A DNA stretch of 64,000 bases from Nannochloropsis oceanica (Eukaryota; Sar; Eustigmatophyceae; Eustigmatales; Monodopsidaceae): positions 434,001 to 498,000 of the forward strand of contig CP038107.1 in the NCBI GenBank assembly GCA_004519485.1. Direction: 5' to 3'. The stretch's first letter is position 1. Every line of letters begins with the position of its first letter. Below the pieces are notes generated by a model. That model did no database searches, was not told the DNA's origin, and saw nothing but the letters and a program-made list of their open reading frames with translations. Both the position numbers and the translations under genes were made by a program. Below are positions 11,686 to 22,588 of this stretch, piece after piece.

Positions 11686-13719
11686 ATGCGTCCCTACTCG
11701 ACTGCGGCGTTCCTCGCCGTCGTCCTACTCGCAGAGGGAATAGATGCCCAAAAATTGCGAAGCACAGGTGGAAAGGGTATGGTGGGTGTGGAAATGACGG
11801 CTCAGAGCACTGGCAGTGTAAAAATGGTGCCTGGGAATGGCAAGGCGGCCGAGGGTGCGGGCGAGAAGCGACAGTATCGAGGTAAGGGGCCGGCAGAAGA
11901 GAGGGCCGGTAGAAGAGGGAGGAATGCACCATGAATACTGTGCGAGGCCTTTGACTCATTGTCCATATATTCACATTTCTCACTCATGACTGTACAGGTG
12001 TGAACCTGGGCGGCTGGCTGGTAAGTTTTAGAACAGAAATGGGAAGTGAAGGAGGAGAATGGGCCAGTGATATGACAATGTGGGTGGGCCATCGTTGCCC
12101 TCGTAGCTTATCTCCCCCTCATCCTCGTTCCCCTTCCTCCTCTTCCCTCTTCCAGCTAATTGAGTCCTGGATGTATCCGAATTTTTACAAGACCCTTGGA
12201 ATCGAGACATGGTTGGGGGAGATGCAGGTTGTCGATGCCCTTGGGGGCAAGGAGAAGGCTAGGCCCTTTTTGGAGGAGCACTGGGATACATGGGTTACCA
12301 AACAAGATTTACAGAATCTGAAGGACGGAGGTATAACCCATATCCGTATCCCAATTGGTTATTGGATTTTGGGGGAAGAATTCTTGAAGCCTGGTGAGAC
12401 GTACCTGCCCGGGGCGTGGCCTTATTTATTGCGGTCCCTGAAGTGGTGTAAGGAGTTGGGATTGAAGGCCATTGTTGACCTTCACGGCGCGCCGGGAGTG
12501 CAGAACGGTGAGTACTTTTGTTCTAAGAAAAAGGAAAAATGTGTGGCGGTGATAGATCTCTCATTGGTATGTCACCACCTATATTTCTCTGCCATTTGCT
12601 ACAGGTCACGACAACGGCGGCTTTGAGGGCGGTAACGAGTCGATCATGTGGGGCGAGCCGGAGAACCAAAAGCGGACCACTGACGTCCTGGTGTACCTGG
12701 CCAAGAATCTTACCGTCGTCAATGCCACTGCTGGTTATGAAGGTTCATTGCAAGGCCTTTGCCTGCTGAATGAACCGTGGACTACGACCGTGGGGGGGCC
12801 CCTGAGCATGCAGCTTGTCAAGGACTGGGTGCAGGAGGCGACGGACGCTGTGCTTGCTGCGGGCTGGAAGGGGGATATTTGGTTTCCTGATGGCTTTGAT
12901 CTTACTTGTACGTACATGTCTGGATCATGCATTAACGGATGTGGGGTTGGTGGCTTTGTAGGGTGATGGTGTTTGGCATGCATGCTATGTCGTGTCGCGC
13001 CGACAGACCCAATCTTCATGATCTATCTTTTCTATCTGAAAAATGATAACTTCCCTCCCCAGGCACTTCCTCTTCACACCATACGTTACATCACTAACAA
13101 ACTTCATTCTTCTTCTTCTTCTTCTTTTTTTAAATTCAATCTCACAGGGAAGGGATGGGAGGGCTTCCTCCAACCCCCCCAGTACCACAATATCTACGCC
13201 GACTCCCATCTCTACATGCTCTTCGACCCGGCCCTGTGGAAGTTAGGCGCTAAGGCGCAAACCAACAATATCTGCCAAGGGTACACCACCACGCAATTGG
13301 AGAAGGTGAAGGGGAAGATCGCCTCGGGTGTAGTGATTGGAGAGTATTCTCTTGACTTTTTGACGTTCCCTGATTTCCCCTACGACGCGGAGACGGAGAA
13401 GAATCTGCAAAATCTGCTATTGGCCGAGCAGAAGATGTATGGAGTGATCGGTAATGCTGATAATGCTGCCGTCGGTGCCTTCTTTTGGTCGTTCAAATCT
13501 CTGGGGCGTGTCAAGGATGATCTGACAAAGTTGGAGGATAACCCTCACTCGCCCTGGTCCTACCTGTCTTTGCTTAAAGACGGTATTGCCTCCAAAGACC
13601 TTGCCAAGGCCGAATTCAATTGTACGGCTTTCATCGCGGGGTATGCCAACCAGCCCCCTCCTGCGGCTACGCCGGGTGTGACCACGGCTGGTGGGCCCTC
13701 GGGTGGCGCGGTACAGTAG
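11686..13719 (+). CDS. Secreted exo-beta-1,3-glucanase, glycoside hydrolase family 5
   Basis: Five exons (11686-11881, 11998-12020, 12156-12507, 12605-12907, 13148-13719) join in frame to about 481 residues. The start ATG opens a clear signal peptide (MRPYSTAAFLAVVLLAEGIDA). Exon 2 is only 23 bases and encodes the GVNLGGWL hallmark of fungal-type exoglucanases. Other GH5 features are HIRIPIGYW, DLHGAPG (with QNG/HDN at an intron), the acid/base Glu in LLNEPW, an HNIYADSHLYMLF segment and the likely nucleophile Glu in VIGEYSLDF. It would release glucose from beta-1,3-glucans such as chrysolaminarin or wall glucan, outside the cell or in a vacuole. The C-terminus is Pro/Gly/Ala-rich. Subfamily (GH5_9-like) and substrate are inferred. 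Confidence 0.9.
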
Positions 13720-14094
13720 GGCGCTAGTTGGTCCAGGCAGCAGGAGCAGTGGTTTGGAGAGACATGCTCTTCAAGCGATCGATTTACTTGTTCGTTTCAT
13801 AACATTTATTCTTAATTCACTCATTCATTTATTAATTCTTCTGGAGAGTTGGGGATTAGAGTAAGATTAAGGAACTGACGATGGGAGAGGACCCGAATTG
13901 CTATCATAAAATTATCCCGTAGCTTTTAATTTTGAAGCATTTTGCTTTCCCTGATTTATCTTTTCAGGGAGAGATGGGCCAAGTCGGATGGGCCCCTCTG
14001 CCACTCTAGGTAGTGCCACGCTGCCTCTCCTCCAACCCGTTATCTGGTGGTCTTCCATAACTCAGTCGCATCCCTCGCAACGGTAACAGGAAAC
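13720..14094. other. Intergenic: glucanase 3' flank and IGPS-like 5' flank
   Basis: Short spacer between two genes on the + strand. It includes an AT-rich stretch (ATTTATTAATT) probably in the glucanase 3' UTR. Nothing else is supported. Confidence 0.5.
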
Positions 14095-15503
14095 ATGCCG
14101 CGCTCGGCATCGTCGCTTGTTGTGGCTCTGGCCGCCGTGCTCTTTGCGCCACCATGCCCCTGCACCGGCTTCCTCTTGCCCACCAGTCCTTCAACATCGC
14201 GTTCGTCATCGTCCTCCAGCAGCAGCAGCAGCAGCGCACCGCGACTCACAGTCCCCTCAACACCACAAATCACCACCACTACACCGCATTCAAGCTCAAT
14301 CGACGGGGGACGAGGGGACAGCAAAGTAAAGCCATTGGATTGGCTGGAAGAGGTGCGGCGGAAGAACTACGAGGTGCAGCAGCTACAAGAGACGGAGGAA
14401 GGGGCGCGGCTGCGGAATCGCTTGAGTCGCATGAGCTTGGAAGGCGGGTATCGTGTGGCACGGGCCATAAAGCGCAGCGCCAAGGACCAAGTCCATTTGA
14501 TGAGCGTGGTGGCGGAGATCAAGCGCCGAACACCAACGGGCGCAGAGACTCCGACTGAGGTTGCTGCCATTTCCGACGTGGGGTTGATTGCTCGACAGGT
14601 AGGGAGAGGAATATTCAGGAAGGGATGACAAGCAAAGGATGACGAGCGGAGCATATTTGACACATTCTCTCCTTCCTTATACATGTGCAGCTTGCTGATT
14701 GCGGTGCCGACGTCCTCCTTGTGACGACAGACGAGATATGTTACGGAGGCTCAGTGGAGGACCTACGAGCCGTCAAGGCAGCTTTTGCCGATGTACCAGA
14801 GGGTGACAGGCCGCCCATCGTAGCTAAGGACATATACATCCACCCACTACAAATCGCCCAGGCCATTGACGCGGGGGCAGATGGCGTACTCCTTATGGCT
14901 AGTTTGGTACGTTGGGTGGATTAATGCTATCAAAGAGCAAGCAAAGGCCTGCGCGCATGCATCCTCAGCCGTCATGTGAGCTTGATGGCGTGAACTCTTC
15001 CTCTGAGCAATCCTAAACAAACATAAACGATGTCAAAACACCCTCAAGACGCCCTCCTCCACCATACAAAACCCATAAACTCACAGATGGGCGCCTCCCT
15101 TAACGAGCTCCTGGACGCCTGCACCTGCCTCGGTACCGAAGCCCTTGTTGAGGTCCACACAGTCGCCGAGCTCGAAAAGGCCCTTGAACTAGGCGCCACC
15201 AACATCGTCGCCACCAACTGGGATCGGATCGAGAATGTGCTCTACCCCAATCAAGCGAAAGGGCTCAAAGGGCTTATTCCTGATCTGATCGTGGCCATTG
15301 GCGCCGGTGGGGTGGGAACAGTTCAGGATGCCGCAGAACTAGCGGACATGGGCTACGATGCTGCTGTATTGGGAAGGGGTTTGGCTTCCTCGGCGGATAT
15401 TGAACGGCTGATTTCGACGATCCGGTCGAGGGAGTCCTTGCCCAATTTGTTGACCGGCGCGGGGATGATGGCGGAGGAGCTAAAGCGAGGGGAAGGCGAC
15501 TAA
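14095..15503 (+). CDS. Indole-3-glycerol-phosphate synthase family protein (TrpC-like), probably plastid
   Basis: Three exons (14095-14598, 14691-14906, 15087-15503) give 378 residues. The N-terminus is a signal peptide ending near CTGFLLP, then a Ser-rich stretch, as in plastid precursors. The (beta/alpha)8 barrel shows the IGPS strands: VVAEIKRRTPTG with the conserved Lys, VAKDIYIHPLQI with the catalytic Lys, ADGVLLMASL and GTEALVEVHT with the Glu. IGPS makes indole-3-glycerol phosphate from CdRP in tryptophan synthesis. Two usual signatures are changed: the NNRDL/NNRSL strand reads ATNWDRI, and the GESG turn reads AIGAGGV, so the usual late Glu-Ser pair is absent. It may be a divergent IGPS or a paralogue with a different role. 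Family assignment is firm; activity is less sure. Confidence 0.82.
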
Positions 15504-15911
15504 TGGGCAGGGTAAAATCCAAACATTTCGAAATTAAAACAGATATAGCATGGCCAATGTAGAAATAAAAAGAAACATGACAAAGCAAGACTACGTGCTT
15601 TGGTGCAAAGCCGAGATAATTAAAACAATGTGCGTTCCGATCTTCTGCTTTTGGGAATTTGGCGAGGAAATGATCGCGATTGAAGTGCGGCTTGGACCTC
15701 GGACCAAGCTCTGGTAAGCACTCCCTCCCACCCAAAAACACTCTCAATGTCCCTCACGTATACAGCAAGGTGCCCAGGACATGCTGGCTCTACTCAGCGC
15801 AACAATTCATGGCCTCACATTCTTGTCCAACCCCGCCCGTTCCTCACCCGCCTTCCCGCGTCACACACCATACGGCATACATACAGTCAAGTGGCGTCTG
15901 CAAGGCCAACC
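15504..15911. other. Intergenic between IGPS-like and FBPase genes
   Basis: About 400 bases: 3' flank of one + strand gene and promoter/5' UTR of the next. The frames here are short and without family resemblance. Confidence 0.5.
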
Positions 15912-17839
15912 ATGCGAAGCTACGCGGTGCTTTCCCTCACCATGATGCCCTTCGCCACGACAAGGGCATTTGTTTTACCTCGATACAGCCCTCGTCTCGA
16001 GCAGCTGTTGGTCCGCAGGTACGTCGTGTGCTCGTCGCCTTGCACATTTATATGGGGCATGTCCCGCGCATGCATTATGTTCAGTCCCTAATTTGACGTG
16101 TCACAAATGCTTGTATGGTCGTCTCAATCTTGTAGACGACCAAATATCTTCGCATTTTTCACCTTGCAAGGACCACTCATGGAACTTGACCACTCTACTC
16201 CCGTTTGCAGTGCCACCACCATTCCGCAAACGCCAGCCGCTCCTTCCTCGACGACAAACTCACGTGGTCAATTCCCTTTGATCGAACCAGTTTTTGACGA
16301 AGTCTGCGAGATGAGCGGCGTGACTCTTACTCGATATATGATGGAAGTAAGCCGCGCCAATCCCCACCTCAAGGAGGTTGAGTCCTTGATGAACAGCATC
16401 CAAACGGCTTGTAAGGTGCGTTACATGAGTGGGTTAAGGGTTGGGATGATTGCGACATCTTTTTGATCAGCAAGCTCTGTCTTTCATGTCGTCAAATCAT
16501 ATTGATCCCCATGCCCTCACAAACACCATCGACCCACTCCATCCTCCATCACCCGCCACCCCTCACCCCTCAAAAGACCATTTCCAGCCTGGTCAACCGC
16601 GCATGCATCACTAAAATGACCGGGTACCAAGACGATGGCTGCTCCATCAACGTTCAAGGCGAGCAACAGAAGAAGCTCGATGTCCTGACGAATGATGTGC
16701 TCAAGAAAGCACTCCGGTTCACAGGCAGGCTCACCGTGCTCGCCTCCGAAGAGGAAGATGCGCCTGTCACCATGGAGGACCGCGAGCGGATCTATGCGGA
16801 CAAGCGCGATTCTGACGTGGTGGTGGAGGAGGGCAATAAATACGTCGCCTGCTTCGATCCCTTGGATGGCAGCTCGAACGTTGACGCCTCAATCCCGGTC
16901 GGGACAATCTTTGGCATCTTCGCCAATGGCGATGAGAAGGAGTGTTTGCTCGATGATGAAGACTTGGAAGGAGGTGCCATGGATCCTGAATCCCGTGCGG
17001 CCAAGTGTCTGATGAGCACGCTTCAGCCGGGAACGAATCTAGTGGTACGGATTGGTGCCGTTTGTGGTGATGCGGTTAATACTTCTACATCGGCATTTTC
17101 TTCCTTCCCTTTCGCCCTCCCTTCTTCCTCCTTTCTCACGCATACATCTTATATTCTTCCCCTTCCCCTTCACTCATGACCAGGCGGCAGGCTATTGCCT
17201 ATACAGTTCCTCGACCCATTTGGTGTTTACCCTCGGGAAAGGCGTGAATGGTTTTACCTACGACACGCACATTGGCGAGTTCGTTTTGACGCACCCCAAT
17301 ATTCGGATTCCCGAACGAGGGCAGATATACAGCTTTAATGAAGCGAATCGATGGGATTGGGATAAGCCCATGCAGGTAAGAATAGATCCAAATCTATCGG
17401 AAATCCAACGCATGTATGCTCCCTCTCTGATTCATCTCCCTCCCAATAGGAATACGTCACCGCCCTCCAAATGGGCCAGGGCGAATCGGGCAAACGCTAT
17501 TCCTCGCGTTACATCGGTTCCATGGTCGGGGACGTCCACCGCACCCTCCTCTACGGCGGCATTTTTGGATACCCCGCTGACGCGAACAACAAAGACGGGA
17601 AACTCCGTCTGCTCTACGAGGCAGCACCAATGGCCTTCCTGGTCGAGCAAGCAGGAGGTTTGGCATTGACGGGGAAGAACCGAATCATGGAAATCAGGCC
17701 AAGAGGAGTCCATCAGCGGGTGCCGTGTATTTTGGGGTCAAGGGAGGATGTAGAGGAATTGCGAAGTTTTTACAACGCGAGCAAGGACCCGGATCTCATC
17801 CGTCGGTGCATTGAGCGTTTGAATTCGGCGTCTTCATAA
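15912..17839 (+). CDS. Fructose-1,6-bisphosphatase, plastid type
   Basis: Five exons (15912-16018, 16136-16415, 16577-17044, 17184-17375, 17450-17839) join in frame to 478 residues. The N-terminal [23 protein letters not shown] is a signal peptide with a heterokont plastid site. Core motifs are [12 protein letters not shown] (metal and substrate site), [46 protein letters not shown] and [17 protein letters not shown]. The loop that carries light-regulatory cysteines in plant plastid FBPase is present, with Cys in KECLL and AAKCL; the third position (NVC in plants) reads STL. This is a Calvin-cycle or gluconeogenic enzyme that hydrolyses fructose-1,6-bisphosphate. Plastid location and thioredoxin control are inferred from presequence and loop. 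Confidence 0.93.
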
Positions 17840-19406
17840 GTTGATCTTTTAGTTGTTGGGGGACGGGTGAGAAGTAACATATTCTATTTGATTTATTTAT
17901 TATACACGTGTATATATATACATATTCACGTGCGGAAGAGGAAGGGAGGAAGGGAGGGAGGTTGTGTATTTGCTTGTTTTTGAAATTCGAAAGCAGGCTT
18001 CTACATTCGAAAGCAGGCTTACGTTTGATAGATCGTACCGAAGGCAAAAAGGGGGGTGGCGGCAAGAAGAGGACAACAGGACGTAACATACATTTTTAAA
18101 AAAGAATTACAACCATAGTGACACGTTACGCGTGACATCAATCTTCTTTCTAAGTCACACGAGTTTCGGGCGGCTTATGGGATCCCGAAATGCTGATTTT
18201 GTCTGATATGTATTTGCATGCCTTGGTGGCACTGGTGATGCATGCCGTGAAAAGCAATTCAAAGTCAGGAGATTGCTTAGGGGAGGAAGGAGTGGATAAG
18301 AATGGAGAGAAGAGAAACAAGAAACGAGAGAAGGAAGTCTTCCCAATAGAAAGCCTTGAAAAATGTGTTTGAGAAGACAAGTGGATTCGTCACTCTCTCC
18401 AGTGTTCGTATAATCAGGACCTTCCCACGCTTTCGACTTGCGAGTGACGAATGTATCAACGATCAACAATCAACCATCAAGTGTTAACGATTATGAGGTA
18501 TTCCTTTTTTGATTGCTTGCTTCTGAAGTCTGCTGCACAACACACACGAAGAGATGTCTTATTCAGGGAAGCTGCCTCCCTTCAATCTCTCTCTTTCTTC
18601 TCTCTTCCTCTACTTTCTTCTTTTTCTCTTTTTCTCCCTCTCACTCTCTCTTTCTTCCTCTGCTGCGGTATCCCGTCGTTGCTGGTGCCACGGCTACTGA
18701 TCTTGGTCCTGTTCTTCCTTTGCATTGCAATGGGCAGAAAGAGCAAGAAGAGGGGAGGGGCAGAAAAGCCTCTTGCCTACCAGTATCTCTCACATAAAAG
18801 CATTCTAACACCCTGTGTGTTTGCCGCTCTTTCCGGTGCCTAGAACGTTCCCCTCTACTTCCCCGCTGTCGCGAGATAGCCTTTCCTTCCTCTCCTATCT
18901 CGGTGATTGTTACTTATGTACGTCTGTCTGCGGCTACTTCTGCTTCATTTTATCTCCCCCTCCTCCGCATTATCGATTCCCCTTTATCCTTCCCTTTAAT
19001 CTTCCTCCAATCCCTTGTCTTCAAGCCAATAGCACACCACTCCTCGCCATACCCTCCAGGTGCGCGCTCTCGCCTCCTCTCAATTTTTCTAAACAATAAA
19101 AACACGAAATAAGAAAAACCAACACCACACATGAAAGAGTCACCCTTTACGCTCCCTTCCTTTTCTCCAAACACACGACCGTCGCTTGCTTGCTCCCATT
19201 CTCCCTCTCCCTCCCTCCTCCCTCCTTCCCCTCCCCAAACACACACAGACGTCGCTTGCTCTTCCCCTCCCTCACCCCTTCAGTCTCTCTCTCTCCCACC
19301 TCATCTCTATGTATATAAAACCCCGTTTATCTCCTTGTCTGAGGTATCGGTCCCTCTCCCCCTTCTCTTCGCCTCCCCTCCCTCCCTTCTACCTTCCTTC
19401 CCTCCA
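17840..19406. other. Long convergent intergenic region, pyrimidine-rich
   Basis: About 1.57 kb between the 3' ends of FBPase (+) and GSK3 (-). The left part is AT-rich with a duplicated 16-mer (17985-18000 and 18005-18020). From about 18570 the + strand is dominated by CTTCC/CCCTCC tracts, which would be polypurine in the GSK3 3' UTR. Frames here translate to Ser/Leu/Pro low complexity and match nothing. No RNA gene was recognised. Confidence 0.55.
17985..18020 (+). repeat. Tandem duplication of a 16-mer
   Basis: ATTCGAAAGCAGGCTT occurs twice, separated by four bases (CTAC), in the 3' flank of FBPase. It looks like a small local duplication with no known function. Confidence 0.9.
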
Positions 19407-21620
19407 TCACGTTGCCCCTCCTCCCGTTGCTCCTACAACTGGACTTTGCACCGCATGCCCATGCCTCCCTCCTCCAACTGCTCCGCCTCCTCCACCCTCG
19501 CCACCCCCTCCCCGAGCGGTTGCTAGTGCGGCCCCTGCTCCAGCTCCTCCTGCTGCCCCTCCTGCTGCTGCTGCGCCTGGAAGAGCATCCCCGTTCTTCC
19601 TCCCCCTCGGCACCTCCACCATTCGTGCATGGGAAGGAACGAGCAATTCAACCAAACCCGGCGGACCAGTCCGAAGTTCTGTGTCCGTGAAATCAAACAA
19701 AGGAGGCAAGCCACGGGCATCCGCCAGGCGCGTGGCCGGGTCTCGGAGTTCGTCGAAAAAGGCGTGTGCACAGCTCTCGATGGGCCGTATTCTTCGGTCC
19801 GGGGCGTAGGCCAGCATGCGCGCTACCACGTCGATGGCCTCTTGCGGGAGGCGGGAGCGGAAAACCTGGGAGGGAAAGAGGGAAAGGAAGTAAGGGAGGG
19901 GGGCAAAGAAAGGTCGAGATTTCAGGAAATAGCCCCTAGTGACATTCCGGAATCTCTCAGCATGAGGGCGAGAGAGGGAGGGAGGGAGGGAGGGAAGAAG
20001 GGGGGCTTTCTACCTTGTTCCAGGGGTGTGCCTTGATCTGCGGAAACTTGAACTCGGTGTAATTGCTGTTCATAGCTTTGATCTCCTCCCTTGTGGGCGT
20101 GCCCAGCACCTTGATGATTTCCACCAACTGGTCCACGCCGCTGTCCCCCGGAAACAGTGGGTGCCCCAACAGCAGCTCCGCAGCCACGCAGCCTTCGCTC
20201 CAGATATCGATCGATGTGGTGTACGACGTCGACCCGAAGATGAGCTCGGGCGCGCGGTAGTACCGGCTGCAAATGTATGAGACGTTGGGTTCGCCTGGGG
20301 GGGGAGGGAGGGAGGGAGGGAGGAAGGGAGGGGTGAGGGGTGAGATTGAGCGATCGGTAGGACCGGCTGCAGATATCCGAGACTCGGAATTCGTCTGGGG
20401 GAAAGGGAAGGAGAGAGGGTGGAAAGAAACGAGAATTCTGACGGCGTCATGCTTGGAGCTGTACCCTGCCGAGGGAGGGAGGGAGGAAGGGCGGGAGAGA
20501 GGGGCAGCTGGGTGGACGCAAACTTACCTTTTACCAGAAATTTGGCGCTTCCAAAATCGCAAAGCTTCAGGACATGCGTGGCGGGATCGAGAAGGAGGTT
20601 TTGCGGCTTGATGTCCCGGTGGCAGATGCCCAGGCCGTGGATGTGTGCCAGGGCTCGGGCGAGCTGGTAGACGTAGAGCTTGACGTGGAGGAGGGGCACC
20701 GGCTGCTTGGCCTTCTGGTGCTGCCTGGCCACGGAGTAGACGGTCTCGGGGATGTACTCCAAGACGAGGTTCAAGTAGAGCTCTTCGGGCTTCTCCCCGT
20801 TGGAATAGAAGCATTGCTTGAGCAAGACTATGTTGGGGTGCGGCAGCTTCACCAGCTGCTTCATGATCTGCAACTCCCGATTCTTGAATCGTTTATCTTG
20901 GAGCACCTTCTTGATCGCCACAACTTCCCTCGTCTCCAACTCCGTCGCCTGAAAGACTACCCCGAACGATCCATGTCCTATAATCCTCTCCGCCGAGTAA
21001 GAAATCGTCTGCTCCTCCCCTCCCCCTCCTCCCCCTCCTCCAGTGGCAGCACTGCCACCGCTGGTGCTGCTGCTGGTGGTAGTGGAACTGAGAGAGGAGG
21101 CATTGTTCCCTACGCTGCTGTTGGCTGGGGGTTGGCTGCCTCCCACTCCACTGCTGCCATGTAAGCGTGAGGAGGAGGAGCTACTGCTGCTGCTGCTGCC
21201 GCTGCTGGTGGAGATCTTGGCGTCGTCTTGTCCGCCCTGTGTTGGGGAGACAGTCAAGGATGTAATAAATCTCTAGAAGTGGGTAAATCCATATGCAAAA
21301 AGGAGGAAGAGAGGAGGGCGGAGGAGGAGGAAAAGGAGGAAGGGGAGAAGCAGCAGCAGTAGTAGCAGCAGTAGTAGCAGGAGTAGCAGCAGCTACAGCT
21401 ACAGCAGCACCGGCAACAACAGCATACATTCTGAAGATATGTCCGCGCGTTGCGAGCAATACATTGCTATCAAGGGCAATACTGCGGCATGCACGGCTTT
21501 ACTTACCTGCTTCTTGAGCTCCTGCCTTCACTGCAGAGCATAACGCTATTATACATATTTCCCCCCCCGCCATCCTTCCTTCCCACTCACCATGACGTTT
21601 TTGGGGTCTCCAACCTGCAT
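19407..21620 (-). CDS. Glycogen synthase kinase 3 (GSK3/shaggy-type) Ser/Thr kinase
   Basis: Five exons (21620-21591, 21521-21507, 21236-20528, 20294-20014, 19865-19407) join in frame to 497 residues. Exons 1 and 2 are tiny: [10 protein letters not shown], then a 15-base exon encoding ELKKQ. Both have good splice sites and keep phase 0. After a Ser/Gly-rich linker the kinase domain starts near residue 97 with [17 protein letters not shown], then [40 protein letters not shown] and the GSK3 activation segment [21 protein letters not shown], with the regulatory Tyr. [13 protein letters not shown] and [11 protein letters not shown] are also GSK3-specific. The tail is a Gly/Ala-rich low-complexity extension. 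A cytosolic/nuclear signalling kinase; pathway here unknown. Confidence 0.94.
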
Positions 21621-22588
21621 CTTATCTACCCGTGACGCAAGTGCTGCTGCTGATGCTGCTGCTGCTTGCTCTCACGAAATCTGTGTATGTAGGGTGTGTG
21701 TTGGGAGAGCAAATTGCGAATGAAGAACAGTGTGGAGGATGGAGAAGGGAACGGGCAGTGATGCGGAAGGACTTGGCGGGGCGGGAACTCACCTGGATAG
21801 GAAGGACTTATCTTGGCACGACTGCGAGCCCCATAGACGCGTCCTCTTTTGAAGCTGGCGTTCAGGCCTTCAGCTCACGCTCGCCCGTTCTCCTAGGCTT
21901 AGTTAGACGTCAAGAGCCCCACTCCTCCCAACAAGCAGCTACCCACCGCACAGCCGCAATGCCGGCAGGGTGCCGTGTTATTCTGGCTGCTGGTGGCTAG
22001 CCTGTGTTGATGAGGTAGGGGAGGGGGAGAGGGCGTGTAAATGAGCGCCTGTGTTGTGACCGGAAGAAGTGCAAGGGAGGTCTTAGGAGAGAGCCTTGCT
22101 CAAGCAGCATGACGCTCCTTCGTCGCTTGCGTGCAAATCATGCACGCTGTTTCGAAACTAAACTTTCGAAAGCGAACACGCGGGCAGGAAATGAACCGGG
22201 GTAGAACTACCATCGTTGTAGGCTATTTCTGCCTCGTGTTTCTGTTGGCACCGGCGGGAGGAGGCATCCGTAGCGACGACCCGACAGCGAGCAAGCGGCG
22301 AGTCGAGCCTGGTAGTGATGATTTGAACGTCCCGACCGAAACATACGAGGCATGGGCGCGTCCTCATTCTCTTTTCGTTTGTCATCATTCCATCGCACAC
22401 CATTCAAGCCAGGCCAAGTCCGAAAACATGATGGACGTACTCTCTTCAGGCCGTGCCTTAATGCCTTGTTGCTCAGGATAGCACAAGACTGGCTCGCCTG
22501 CATAACTTTGAAAGGCCCATGTGACTGGCGACCTTGTCATTTCTCTGTCTCACGCCATACGTCCGCCATACGCCCCTCACAGGCATCC
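21621..22588. other. Divergent promoter region: GSK3 and TM9SF
   Basis: About 970 bases between two divergent starts. It holds one frame with a signal-peptide-like start (22191-22481), judged weak. A (CTG)n-like patch lies near 21640-21665. No clear core-promoter motif was identified. Confidence 0.45.

Noticed and set aside
18451-19400. Several + strand frames up to 200 codons
   Set aside because: They translate to Ser/Leu/Pro low complexity from CTTCC-type tracts, in the 3' flank of the minus-strand GSK3 gene, with no conserved motif.
22191-22481. ORF with a signal-peptide-like start (MNRGRTTIVVGYFCLVFLLA) upstream of the TM9SF gene
   Set aside because: It has no family resemblance, does not splice convincingly into TM9SF, and a better TM9SF first exon with its own signal peptide exists at 22589.
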